Assembly (NCBI RefSeq): GCF_027172205.1
Contig: NC_070614.1
Coordinates: forward strand, 32,726,001 to 32,790,000
Reading direction: 5' to 3'
DNA: 64,000 nt
From: Podarcis raffonei
Lineage: Eukaryota; Chordata; Lepidosauria; Squamata; Lacertidae
Shown: positions 1 to 11,100 of the stretch, piece by piece
Numbering within the stretch: position 1 is the stretch's first letter
Layout: each line of letters begins with the position of its first letter
Position numbers and translations under genes: made by a program
The notes under the pieces: model-generated
The model's input: the letters and a program-made list of their open reading frames with translations, nothing else
What the model was told of the DNA's origin: nothing
The model's database searches: none

Positions 1-793
1 TTAAGAGATCGATTCAAATTAATTATCACCAGGAAATTATTATTTTTAAAAGCTTTATTCATTTTGACTCTTTGGGCACAGATGACTTGGCAAGTTACTT
101 ACGCAGCAGAGGTGAAACTGGGATCCCAATCAATCCAGGAAAGGAAAAGGCAGGCTGCAATGGGACTGAAGATCCTATGGAAGTGGAAGCTTGAAGGGTA
201 TAGTTGGCCAGGTAGACTGTTCCCCCAGCAACCAGGTAGCAAAGAGAGAGGACAAAATTCCTCCCTGGAGATGCTTTTGCCTGTCTCCAACAAAATGAGC
301 ATACTGCACCTGAAGACATTCATGTTTTGCTTAAACTATTCCACCTGCTGATAACCACAAAGATGGGATTTCATTATTATTATTATTAGTTTATATACTC
401 CTTTCTGAAGTGGTATGTGGCTTTTTCCAGGGAGCCTCTGTTGGCCACCACATCTTTCTGGTTCTCGGGCATCATCCTGACACAATCCCCTCTCCTGACA
501 TGCACACCAGTGTATGTTACCTCCTGGCACTTTCCTTACAGGCCCCAGAGGTGACCAGTGGTGCCTTCCTGGATGTGTCATGGAAGGAGAACTCCTGAAG
601 TATCTCTTGATGTAACGTGGTAATGAAATGTGTGAGGATAAGGATAGCCAGATGACACTTCTCTGACATCTGGAAGTTCCTCCAGCAGGCCTTGCCAAAT
701 ACCTCAGCAGGGATCAGTTTGCTGTATTGATCACAAGTACTGGCACATGACTGGAAGGATCTAGACTTGGTGCCCATTGAGTTTGGCTTAAAG
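1..793. other. Upstream DNA, unrecognised
   Basis: No exon can be supported here. The minus strand holds two open stretches of about 85 and 120 codons (517-777 and 336-698) that I do not recognise. They have no splice context and could be part of an old retrocopy or transposon. A short ATT run lies near 373-387. Confidence 0.4.
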
Positions 794-1111
794 CAGGAGT
801 GGGGAACCTTTTAAAGCCCACAGGCAACCTTCCAGGCAACCTTCTGGGGGAACCCAGTGGTGGGTGTAGCCAGAGGCAAAACATGCGTGAAACAACAGGT
901 GTTACTCTTGTCTTTGTGCAGTAGGCCACATTCAAGTCACGCAAAGCTTGGAGGTTTCTAAGGCAAGCAAGAGGGCTTATCACAGCTCAAGGGCACAGTC
1001 CAGTCAGCCTAAAGCTCTCCAGGAGAGGGTGGAGCAGTGTCCATGAGAGAGAGTCCCAAGGGGCGGACAGAGATGCTTAATGGCCCCCAGGCTTGAGGTT
1101 CCTCACCCCTA
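794..1111. mobile_element. hAT-type non-autonomous DNA transposon
   Basis: The left end reads CAGGAGTGGGGAACC and the right end GGTTCCTCACCCCTA, an imperfect terminal inverted repeat of the hAT/Charlie kind. The flanks carry a decayed copy of an 8-bp target (GCTTAAAG on the left, AGCTAAAG on the right). There is no coding capacity. Confidence 0.6.
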
Positions 1112-2520
1112 AGCTAAAGCATAGAGGGTTACACATTGCCCCATCTTGTTTCCAAAGCACCCTGTCCATATATACCACTTCATATGGCGTATATGAGGCG
1201 GAAGAATTGCTGATGGTGTTGAAGAAAGCAGAGTATTCGATCAGTGGGACATTAGGTGCGTTTTCAAAGTTTGCCCTCCGGGGCCATTAAAGTTATCCTG
1301 CCAAGCAGGTAAGCAGGTGCAAGAATGTGGGGAGAGGCAGGAGAACAAAGGAGCACAATAAAAATAATAGGGAGTGCTGGCAGAAGACGTGTGTTTCTGG
1401 GACAGTCCTAGCTCCACAAGGGGGGCTCTTAAAGAAAGAGCAGGGTAGAGTGAAAAGGCAGGTAAGACTAACACTCTCAGCACACAGCCAGGGAGATGTA
1501 TTCATACATCTCTTGCCTTGTGCCCAGCTGGACTATATACTTCAGCCTGGTCTTCCGCTCCCCACCCCCCCTAAATAAGATTCATTGTTTCTTCCTTTGC
1601 CTGGTGGAAGAGTTAGCAAGAGAGGGGAGAACAGTGAGCTAAGAGGAGGTGCAGCAGGCAGCAGCTGTAATGGGGGGGGACAAGGGAGAAAGGTGGGGGG
1701 AAGCGGGAAAGCTGAGGGTGGGGAGATGCAGATGCTGTCGCAGTGCTTCTTCTTCTCTGGGCCCCTCTCTGGCAGGTGACATCACCGTTCTGGCACCGAA
1801 AGAAGGAGAAAAAGCACCAAATCCTGTTTTCCCTACCATTGTGTAATCTTAGGCAGCCTCTTCTATACCTGGGATTAGGAGAACTGATTTTTTTAGACAT
1901 AGTAGCATACCCTCTCCTTTTTAGAAATGTAAAATAAAGCCCTGTTTCTGCAAAATACATGAATATGTGCTCTTGCATTTGGTCCTGTCCCCCCCCATAG
2001 AAAGCTACACCCAACAGATGGTTGCTTGCACAAAGGCAACCTAAAAGTGCAGCCCTGATTCACTGTCATTGCAGATGTGCTCTGTATCCACGTAACGCTG
2101 TAATAGGTTTCGAGGCACTCCAACTTCTTCATCAGTTGTATGTGAGCACTGAGCTTTTCACTATGAGGTTTTTATAAGCCACCCTGCAGATCTGGCCCTA
2201 CCGTTAGGGAGAATAAGGTTGCTGCAGCAGATGATGAGGGCAATTCTCTCTGTGTGTCTTGCACAGCTCCCCATATTCCCTAAGGGAGCCTGATGTCCTT
2301 TGGCACATTGTCCTTTTGCCACTGCAGAAAACAAGATTCATATGCCAGTCCGGTCAGTTTCTGTACAAGGAATTTTAGGAGGTGGGGGTCTGTATCTTGT
2401 CCTTCACCTCAGGCAGCAAAATGTTTTGGGCAGAAAACTGCATGGTCCGTAAACCATTTGAAGAAACGCGGAAATAAAAAGAACAAAACGTCTCAAAATC
2501 TTGTGGCGTTTTAAAGACGA

Positions 2521-2640
2521 AGGGCTGCATCCAAACCTAGTCCTATTTAGAGTAGGCTCATTGAAATGAATGAATGTGACCCTGGTCATTAATTTCAATG
2601 GGTCTATTTGCGTATGACTAACACATTGGATACAACCCTA
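2521..2640. mobile_element. Palindromic miniature element
   Basis: The left half (GGGCTGCATCCAAACC..., then CTCATTGAAAT) is the imperfect reverse complement of the right half (ATTTCAATGGG..., then TTGGATACAACCCT). It makes a roughly 120-bp palindrome typical of abundant squamate miniature repeats. Confidence 0.55.
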
Positions 2641-2824
2641 ACAAATGTCTCATGACGTAAGCTTTTGGGTGTGCTACAAGACTCTTAAATTGTTTTTGCT
2701 GTGACGGAGTAACACTGTTACCCCTTTGGAAATAAATACAAGAGCTAGTGGTACAAATAAGTCAATTCTAAAGGGTTGTAATGGTCACCGTCTGCTACAG
2801 GGTTTGTTTTTTTAAGGTTCAATT

Positions 2825-3448
2825 CAGGGTGGATTTGATTTAAATCAAATCGATTTAAATCACGATTTAAATCACTAGTCAGTAAGACTTGATTTAACCC
2901 CCCCTTTTTTTACAGAAAGGCATTCCTGCTGGTATAATCTTAATATTTACAATGAGATGAAGGTTTCATTTTTTGGGAATAACAAATTGTCAGAGTAGTT
3001 TTTACAACTATATCAAAAATTACTGATTTGGTTATACATATACAGATAATTATGAAATTATTGTGAGGTTTAGTAAGTTAACTGTTTATATTTGGACAAC
3101 TTTTCTGCTGTACTTTATTGGAAGGAGAAAAACAATCATTTCCTTAATAACAATTTAAACAATTTATTTAACTAAAACAATAACATTGTAGCATATGTAT
3201 CCATGTTTTTTAACTGATGTGGTTAAACTTTTATATACTGTATATACTTAGACTGAGTTTTAACACACATGAAAAACTTAAAACAAATCCTTATTTCCTG
3301 ATGGCCTTTGGACTATAACGTAACTTAAATAGAAAACTATCTTTAGAAATACTTTTTCCTCCAAAAGCATTTTATTTTAAAAATCCAATTTAAATTTAAA
3401 AAATCATTTTTTTTAATTTTTAAAAATCATTGATTTTTATCCACCCTG
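2825..3448. mobile_element. hAT-type element with 8-bp target duplication
   Basis: It begins CAGGGTGGATTTGATTTAAA and ends ATTTTTATCCACCCTG, so the termini are inverted repeats (CAGGGTGGAT/ATCCACCCTG). It is flanked by GTTCAATT (2817-2824) and GTTCGATT (3449-3456), an 8-bp target duplication with one mismatch, as expected for hAT. The interior is AT-rich with many ATTTAAAT-like words and no coding frame, so it is a non-autonomous copy. Confidence 0.75.
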
Positions 3449-3818
3449 GTTCGATTGATGGTATAGTTCCATGGACCCCTCCAGAATTTTCACATTTCAG
3501 TACCCAGCAGTGTGTTCCTGTGTCAGCGGATCTTGCCTCTAGGTACGAGGCTTTGGATTGCAGAATACCCTCTTTTTTGGACATGTGTTTCATTCCACTT
3601 CTGAATAGACATGGAAGGGATTAAAAACCAAGAAAGAAACTTTTAGCACTTTAACAACTTACAAGTTTGTCCATGGCATAAGTTTTCATAGACTTTGGTG
3701 TGCTTCAAGAAAACTTGTTCCTTAATAAATTAAGCCGCCTAGGTGCCAAAAGACTGTTGTTTTCTAATGCAGAAGTCTAACACGACTACCCCCTGGAAAT
3801 GTACAGGACTACACAAAG

Positions 3819-4010
3819 GGGAAGGGTCACAGTTCAGTGATAAGAGCATCTGCTTTGCACACCAAAGGTCTCAGCTTCAGTCCCTGGCCTCTCTAGGTAA
3901 AGCTGGGAGTCACCCTGTCAAAAAACCCCGGAGGGGCACTGCCAGTCAGTGCAGGTAATACTCAGCTAGATAGGCCAGTGCCTTGTTTGGTACAGGGTAG
4001 CTTCTAGCAT
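3819..4010 (+). mobile_element. tRNA-derived squamate SINE
   Basis: It has a degraded tRNA-like head with an A-box-like TTCAGTGATAAGAGC and a B-box-like GCTTCAGTCCCTGG. The body (CTGCCAGTCAGTGCAGGTAA, then GGTACAGGGTAGCTT) is typical of a common squamate tRNA SINE. Confidence 0.6.
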
Positions 4011-4499
4011 GTGCCCTGTAAATCAAGCCCACCACCACCTGATTCTGCAGTTTTTGGGATTTTTTTTTGAAAACAAAGCAAAATAAATAAATAAATTGCA
4101 ATAGGTTTGCAAAGTCGTTTGATCTGGATTCTGAAACCAATGCAGGAAAGCACGGCACCCGTAGCAAGTTAGAAGAATTAAAAGGTTTGCATCTGATTCA
4201 ATGTGCTTGCACGTGGTACGAAAAGGGTTCTTGCTACTCGTGATTAGGTGCATTTGGAAGGTCTGGCACAATGGCTGCCTCTTGCTGTTGGCCCCTTTCC
4301 CTCGCAGCCTCTTTCTCTCTCTCTCCCCCGCCCCCACCCCCATTTCCTTTGCTGGGTGGAGCTGCGGAAGGAATGAGCTCACAGCTGCTAATGTATTCCA
4401 GATGGAACCTCGGCTGCTCTGTTCTCAGACTTTGGCACCTTCCCAGACTCTTTCTTCCCTGCTGCCCCCTCATGCCCCCTGTTCTTTTTACACGCTGCC

Positions 4500-4633
4500 A
4501 ATCTCTGTGCGCTGCGCCGCCGCCGCCAGCTCCCTTGCTGCCCTGTCCCATTTGGCTCGCCGCTAGGGGGCAGTGATCTGGCGTGAGGCTTCAGCCAATG
4601 CTTGCAGGTAGCCACGACCGCTGCATCTCTTCT
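4500..4633 (+). promoter_or_regulatory. ARHGEF40: Candidate ARHGEF40 promoter / first exon
   Basis: A short GC-rich, CpG-containing patch (GCGCTGCGCCGCCGCCGCC) ends in a good splice donor, TCTTCT|GTGAGT, after base 4633. An ATG at 4598-4600 opens a 12-codon frame (M L A G S H D R C I S S) that reaches this donor in phase 0, the phase needed to enter the first conserved coding exon at 4968. I recall the human protein starting MEPEPV, so this N-terminal extension is not conserved and the ATG has a weak context. An unseen upstream exon ending in ATG is the alternative. Confidence 0.4.
4560..4573 (+). promoter_or_regulatory. CTCF-like motif
   Basis: CCGCTAGGGGGCAG matches the core CTCF consensus CCASYAGRKGGCRS at all but one position. 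It lies in the GC-rich patch just before the first recognised ARHGEF40 coding exon, so it could be a promoter-proximal insulator site. Confidence 0.5.
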
Positions 4634-4967
4634 GTGAGTTTGCTAAAACAAATAAAAATGTGCTTTTAAAAAAAATGGACAAGATCAAGTACAAGAGGCC
4701 CTTGGCAGCAGCGCAGCAAGTCCCGTGTCATGCAAAACAGCAAAGGACATTGCGTTTGTGCTGAGAAGGCACCGGTGCAAGTGGTTGGATCTAGCAGTGG
4801 TGGAGTTTGTCCTGGAGTATTTAATGGTCTGGGAATTGGCATAGATTCCCTGGTGATTGTATGGGCATTAAAGAGCCAGGGAGCTGGCGATGGGGCAGAA
4901 AGGGAAGGTGCAGGGGAGGCTACTGTTGGATGCTGTTTTCCCCTCACTATGCTCTCTCTGTTTGCAG

Positions 4968-5165
4968 GAGCCTGAGCCGGTTGAAGAATGCGTCCAGAGT
5001 ACGCTGGCCGCCTTGTACCCCCCCTTCGAAGCCACTGCCCCCACCCTGCTGAGCCAGGTCTTCGAGGTGCTGGAGCGGACGTACCAGCACGACGCCCTGC
5101 GCTACACCCTCGACTTCCTTGTTCCTGCCAAGCACATCCTGGCTCGCATCCAGAGTGAAGCCTGT
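4968..5165 (+). CDS. ARHGEF40: ARHGEF40 first conserved coding exon
   Basis: Acceptor CTGTTTGCAG, then GAG CCT GAG; donor TGT|GTGAGC after 5165. It codes [19 protein letters not shown] through LARIQSEAC in phase 0 at both ends. An ATG-led frame at 4890 continues into it, but the upstream peptide is not conserved and the acceptor is strong, so I start the exon at 4968. Confidence 0.9.
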
Positions 5166-8100
5166 GTGAGCTGCTGCATCGGTTTGGCTCTGTTCCTCCG
5201 GAGTATACCTCTGAGTGGGAAATCTAGCTCAGCACAGGGGCAGTATAAAAGCATTCTGTTCTGACGCTGGAATCCCATTACAGACCTGTAGAACCACAGC
5301 TGGTGGACTTCCCCTTCTGCGTTAGAGCTCGCTCCAAGAGTCAGGCTGAGTCTTATTAACTCCAGCATCCCCCTTGCTCCAGACAATAAGTTCCAAACAC
5401 ATCAACCTTGTACCCCCATTTGAGTGTTGGCAGATATGGGTGGGTGGCAGTTTAGAGAAGGAGTGTACATTTTCTTTAGCTTTAGGGCTCCTTGAAATGT
5501 TAAGCCGTGCACTGGGCTTCTCTCTCCCCTCCCCTCCCCATCAGTTGTGTGGATTCCATGATAGTGCCATGCAAAAGCAGGAACTGTGTGCATCATGAAA
5601 ATCTCAGCTTTGGTGCAGAAACCAAGTTTTTAGCCCATAAGATGCTGGAGGGATTCTTATAAATCCTTCGACTGTTGAAATGCCAGCTGCCAGAGGAGGG
5701 TGGGACAGGATTTCTCATTATCATGGAGTGGCTCTTTGCCCCTCTGCGAGGTTGGCAGAAGCAAAATAGATGGTGCAAAATAAACAAATCTTCAGTATAT
5801 TCATTGTCACGGGACTTAGCATTTCTTGATGCACAATTTTCTTTTCTCCCAAGGCAGTGCTGCATATATAATTCTGTGCCTCTCTTTCCCACTGTTGCAG
5901 GCTCAGTATAGTGGCTTTGTGTTCTGCCACGAGGGTTGGCCACTGTGCCTCCGCGAGAAGGTCCTAGTGCAGCTGGGCTCGCTGCCCTGGCAGCACCTCT
6001 GCCCTGGCGATTTCTACCTGCAAGTGGTGCCTCACCGGGAGTGCTCTCCGCGTCTGGTGCTGAAATGTCTCTCCCCAGAGGGCCGTGGCGTCCAGGAGCT
6101 GCCTGTGTCCTCTGACTCCTACCCCTTCCTTTTCACCGTCGAGTGGCTCAATGGCATCAACAAGGAACGCAGAGCGGGGCGCCTGGAGCGTTGCCTCCTG
6201 GCTGCTGGAGAGAAGGTGCTGAGCCTGCCCTGGCCGGAACTGGTCTACCCCCAGTTTGTGCACAAGGACGGGTTCATTGTGGGTCAGCGGTGCCCTGCGG
6301 ATTTGCCTCCTGAGGTCCTGGGGGCCCGGAGCCCTGGAGACGGGCGCCATTCAGGCGGCGAGAACCGGGAGTCCGAGGGGGAATACGTTCACCTCCTGGA
6401 GGTCAGCCCCACCCTGCACCAAGCCCCCAGGATCCCACAGCCTTGCGGTACCCAAATCCAGACAATGCCTACTCGCAAGGGGCACAATAAGAGCAGGAGC
6501 CGGCGCCATCGGGCCTGGCTCCACCACAAGTCTGGGTGTGGGGAGAACTTTGCCTTGCGCCAGGCCTGTAAAACCCAGGAGGCAGAGAGGTGCAGCCGAG
6601 AAAGCAGCACTCGGGGGGATAGGGTTGAGCAGCAGAGAGGAAATCCTACTCTAGTCCTGGGTTTAGCATCAGAAGCCTCTCAGGAAGTGGTAAGCTTGAG
6701 TCCTGGACAACAAGAGCAAAACCAGAGCCCCTCTGGAACTGAGGCACGGGCTGCCATTTTTGATGTTGTTGCTGCTGCTGCTGCCACTGAGGACACAGGA
6801 CAAGGGAAAGCTGAGGTGCCAGGAACTGCCCACCACGATCCTGCTCGTTCCAAGGAGGACAGTAATGAGAACCACTCTCCGGCTGCAGCCACACCCAAAC
6901 GCACCTCTAAGGGAAACCGCAGGAAGAAAAAGGGGGCCGGGAGAGGAGGCGGCGGACGAATTAGACAGGGGGTCGATCCGGCTAGCAAAGAAGAAACAGC
7001 TTCTACCGATACAAAAGAGCCCAGGAAAGAGGAAATTTATGTTGGTACAAGGGAACAGGATTCGAGGAATGCAGAAGCTGTAATTAGCACCCAAGAGCAA
7101 GCAGCTAGCATCGAGGACTGCTGTGTCAGCATCGCAGTTTGCGGCAGCACCCAGGAGAGAAGTAGCGTCCCTGGGGATCGAAGCCTTGTCGCCGGAGAGG
7201 AGGTTGTCAGTGCCAGTGAGTTGGCTGCTGGCACTGGAGAATGTACTGTTAACACCAGGGAGCCAGAGGGTGATGCAGAAAAGTGCTCTCTTTCTGTTGG
7301 CGATGGTGGCATTGGCACCAGCGGAAGGGGCATCGGCAGAGAAGGCCCGGGCCTTTGTGCTGAAGATCCAGCTGCTTCTGCTGAGGCTGACGGACCTGCA
7401 GTTGGCAGAGAGGAGCAGAGCATCAGCCCCCCAGGGCAAGGGGTGGATGGTACTGAAGGGCCTTGTATGGGAGAACAGGGCCTCCCCGTTAGCACTGAAG
7501 AAGCGACGTTGATCCCATTGCCAAAGAAGAAGGAGCCAAGTGCTGATGGGAGAGAGGAAGCCTTAAGTACTGCAGCTGATCAGGGCGCAGAGGAAACACA
7601 GAATTCCCCTCACCGTGCTGCAGTTCATCTTGGGCAGGCTGTAGACTGGGCGCTTGTGCTGTCGGGTGTCTTTGCTCTAACAGGTAAGTGACAAAGCAAG
7701 GCTATCTTGGGTCCAGATAGTCATCTTTTCAGGATTTGAAACAGCCTTGTTCTGTGCTTCTTGTAACCCTTAGGATGTGCAGAAAACTTTGTCCCCCTAT
7801 GCTTCTGTATTCACAACAGTGTGGGAATACAGTGTCGGGATTATATTCATTTTATAAATGGGAAAACTGAGGCCTTGGTTAGCTTATCCACTCACACTAC
7901 AATCAAAAGCTGGTTTTAAGTCAGTTGAGGCATCTCCCCAGGCAATGCTGCTTTTGAATGAGGAAGTCATAGCTGTTGCAAAGGATCCCACAAACTCACT
8001 GGGTAAGGGTAGACAAGCCATCAGCTTTCAGCTTTTGCCCGCTCCCATCTGTCCTACAGGTAAAATAAAATTGCTTTGTCTTACAGGGCTGTTGCAAAGA

Positions 8101-11100
8101 TTATTGCGATTAAAGCACCATCTACGTGTTAAATGTAATTATGGATTGCGAGGATCCACCTGTTGGATGATGCTTGTGACATCTCTGCGGCGAGTCACAT
8201 AGATCCCTCCTACTTCTACCTTTTCTGTTTTAAGAAATGGCTTTCCACCTTGGATAGGCTTTTCCCTTTTGTTATCATCTTTCTCCTTTGGAGGCTGTGC
8301 ACTCCCAAGTTGTTGGAGTGTCCCTGGAATGTTTATTCTCTCTGTCTCTCCTCTGCCCTTCTCCACTACGCAGGGATGGGGAAGTAGTGCCAGAGATGCT
8401 GGGTGAGGCTAGTGCTAAGAGAAAACCATAAACAGGTACAAATTTGGTTCAGAGCTGCCCTTAACCCAGAGGTGCATTCAGGTGAGGAAAGGCCACCTGG
8501 GGACATAGATTTTGGTTGCCATTGAAAATGGTGGAGTGGGAGGCAGGCAAGTCTGGCCCACAGGGCACAATCAACCAACTGGTCCTCCTGGCTAAAATTA
8601 GTAGGAGCTGTGTGAGAGCCCATTATGCAGCTTCTTTTAATTTCAGTGGGGCATGTGCAGAAGAATTCTCCAGTGGATTGTGCCCCATATTAACCAGAGT
8701 GCAGAACAGTGGAAGTGCCCTTTGGATTTTTCACCTTGGGAACTTGGGATGGGAGTCCAACACCAAGTCTGGAATTCTGTGCGCACTGCATGAGAGCAAA
8801 TCCCATCAAATGCAGTACTGCTTAACTTCCCAGTAAATATGCATAGGCTTGGGAAGCATGGATTAGAATGGAGGTACTCTGGCGAGTGGGAAACCCAAGG
8901 GGCCATTGCACACTGCAGCCTGTGTCTGACTGTGCATAAGATCTGTGCAAAACTAGTCTCCTTGGGCTTCCCAAACCGACTGTCCTTTCGCCCACATTTT
9001 GCCATCTTCCTCAACATCACAAGGTCTGAGCAAAACAAACCTCCTCACATGCCACATCACAGCAGTTTGCAAAAACCACTCCCTAACCCAAAGCCACAAG
9101 ACACGACCCAAAATAACACCAGAGCCTGATCACGTTACCAGAGGCCTGTGGCTTGCAAAATGGGAGGCCGACCTCCCTGAGGGCAGTCACTAAAGGGAAG
9201 CGTAAACAAAGGCAGGACAGAAAGGAAGGGAAAAACTGGAATGTTACAGGGGAGGACAAAGGGAGGAGCTGCTTCAAAAAGGCATAATATTAGTGGCACT
9301 CTTTAGGATCCCTCTATATTTAACAAACTGGTCATCAGAAGTAACAGTGCATCTGAATATGTGGTTAAGCGCCATTATTCTCTTTGAATTTGCCTCATCC
9401 TTTTCCCTCTCCCAATTTAGCTTTTTGGTGTGCCAGTGAGATGATAAGAGGGGGATCAGAGGACTCTCCACACACAGAAAGAACATGGGGCTTCACACTC
9501 TGTTTACCATGCCATCCATATATGTTTAGAGCATGTTGAAAGGAACTCTGTATATGCACTGCTATACGTGCATAAAACTTCTCCAAGCAAGGGAGAACTC
9601 TGTGGTATTCCTAGGCCTCCTTCTGACACACACTGAATGAGTTGAGGGGCAGGGCATGGCCACTTGGTACATCAGTGGAAGTGGGCAGAGACCTCCCCCC
9701 ACATCTTTTTCCAGTGTGTGTGTGGTTATTTGAACTGTCTGAAGAACAGCCCTATCAGAACAGATCAGAGCAGCAATTAGTCCCATGTTCAGCAGCAGCC
9801 AATCAGATGCCTTTGAGAGCTCAAAAGCAGGGTGTGCTAGGCAATATCTCCCCCCACCCAAAAAAAAATCTGTTCCCAGCATCTGGTATTCAGAGCTAAA
9901 CTGCTCCACTAGCATGAAGGTTCCATTTCGCTTTCGTGGCTAATAACCTTTGATTGACCTGTTTTCCCCTGCATTCATTTAATCCATTTTAAGAGCCATC
10001 TAAACTGAGGTTAGGGGGAAATGCTGTTTCCTTTCAACTGATGTGGTAGAGACCTTTGGGGCTGGATCCAAAGGTTCTTGCTTCCTCTGTTGGAAAGCTT
10101 TTTCCTTCAATAGAAGAACATCCATTGGCAGAAGACTCAGAGGAAGCAAAGTACAAGAACTTTGGGATCTGATTGCTGCCCTTTCCCACAGCACATCAAC
10201 TTAGTGATGACAATGTGCTCCTCTGTGCAACACCACAGTGCTTTGAAAAAGACCTGTAGGGCGGGCTTACATTTGTATAGGGCAGGGATGGAGAACCCTT
10301 GGCCCGCTAGGTGTTGCTGAACTACAACTCCCATCAGTCCCAGCGAACATGGCCAAAGATCTGGGATGATGGGAGTTGTAATCCAGCAACATCTGGAGGG
10401 TGGCATGTGTTCCCCATCTGTGCTGTAGGGCAATATATCCCAGCACACAATACAGCAGTAGGGGAAACGGAAGAATTTCCATTACAGTGACAGTGTGTCA
10501 CCATCTGGGTGTGTGTTTATAAGAACAGGTAACTTAAAGAAAAAGATAACTCGCTTGGCAAGATTTTCCTAAAGGAAAACAATGAAAGGTGGGTGGGGAG
10601 TGTCTTTTAAACAGCCTTAATTCTGTCAGTTATGAATGATACAACTTTCATATCTGCAAAGCAATTGCAAGTCACAAAAGTGGAGCACTGACACTATTTC
10701 TGAGCAAACATCAGACCCTCCAATTGTCCCTATTTTCCAGGGACAGTCCCTGATTTACAGAAGTTGTCCCAGTTTCTGATTTGATCCCAGAATGTCCCAC
10801 TTTTCCTTAGGATGTTCCGATTTTCATCAGAGAAATTTTGCAGGGTATGGAGTTATCTGACCCGTGAGCCGTCAGAAGGCAGCCCTGTACAGCGGTACCT
10901 CGGGTTACATACGCTTCAGGTTACATACACTTCAGGTTACAGACTCCACTAATCCAGAAATATTACCTTGGGTTAAGAACTTTGCTTCAGGATGAGAACA
11001 GAAATCGTGCGGCAGCAGCAGGAGGCCCCATTAGCTAAAGTGGTGCTTCAGGTTAAGAACAGTTTCAGGTTAAGAACGGACCTCCGGAACGAATTAAGTA

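Noticed and set aside
336-777. Minus-strand retrocopy of a host gene
   Set aside because: Two open stretches exist, but I cannot match them to any protein I know, so no gene or pseudogene is called.
4890-5264. ATG at 4890 as the ARHGEF40 start
   Set aside because: The frame is open, but the peptide before EPEPVEE is not conserved and CTGTTTGCAG at 4958-4967 is a clear acceptor.
6669-7439. 256-codon minus-strand open frame
   Set aside because: It is antisense to the low-complexity part of ARHGEF40 exon 2.
10283-10427. microRNA hairpin
   Set aside because: It is one of several related palindromic hAT-type elements in the window, so the fold reflects the transposon, unlike the hairpin at 36093.
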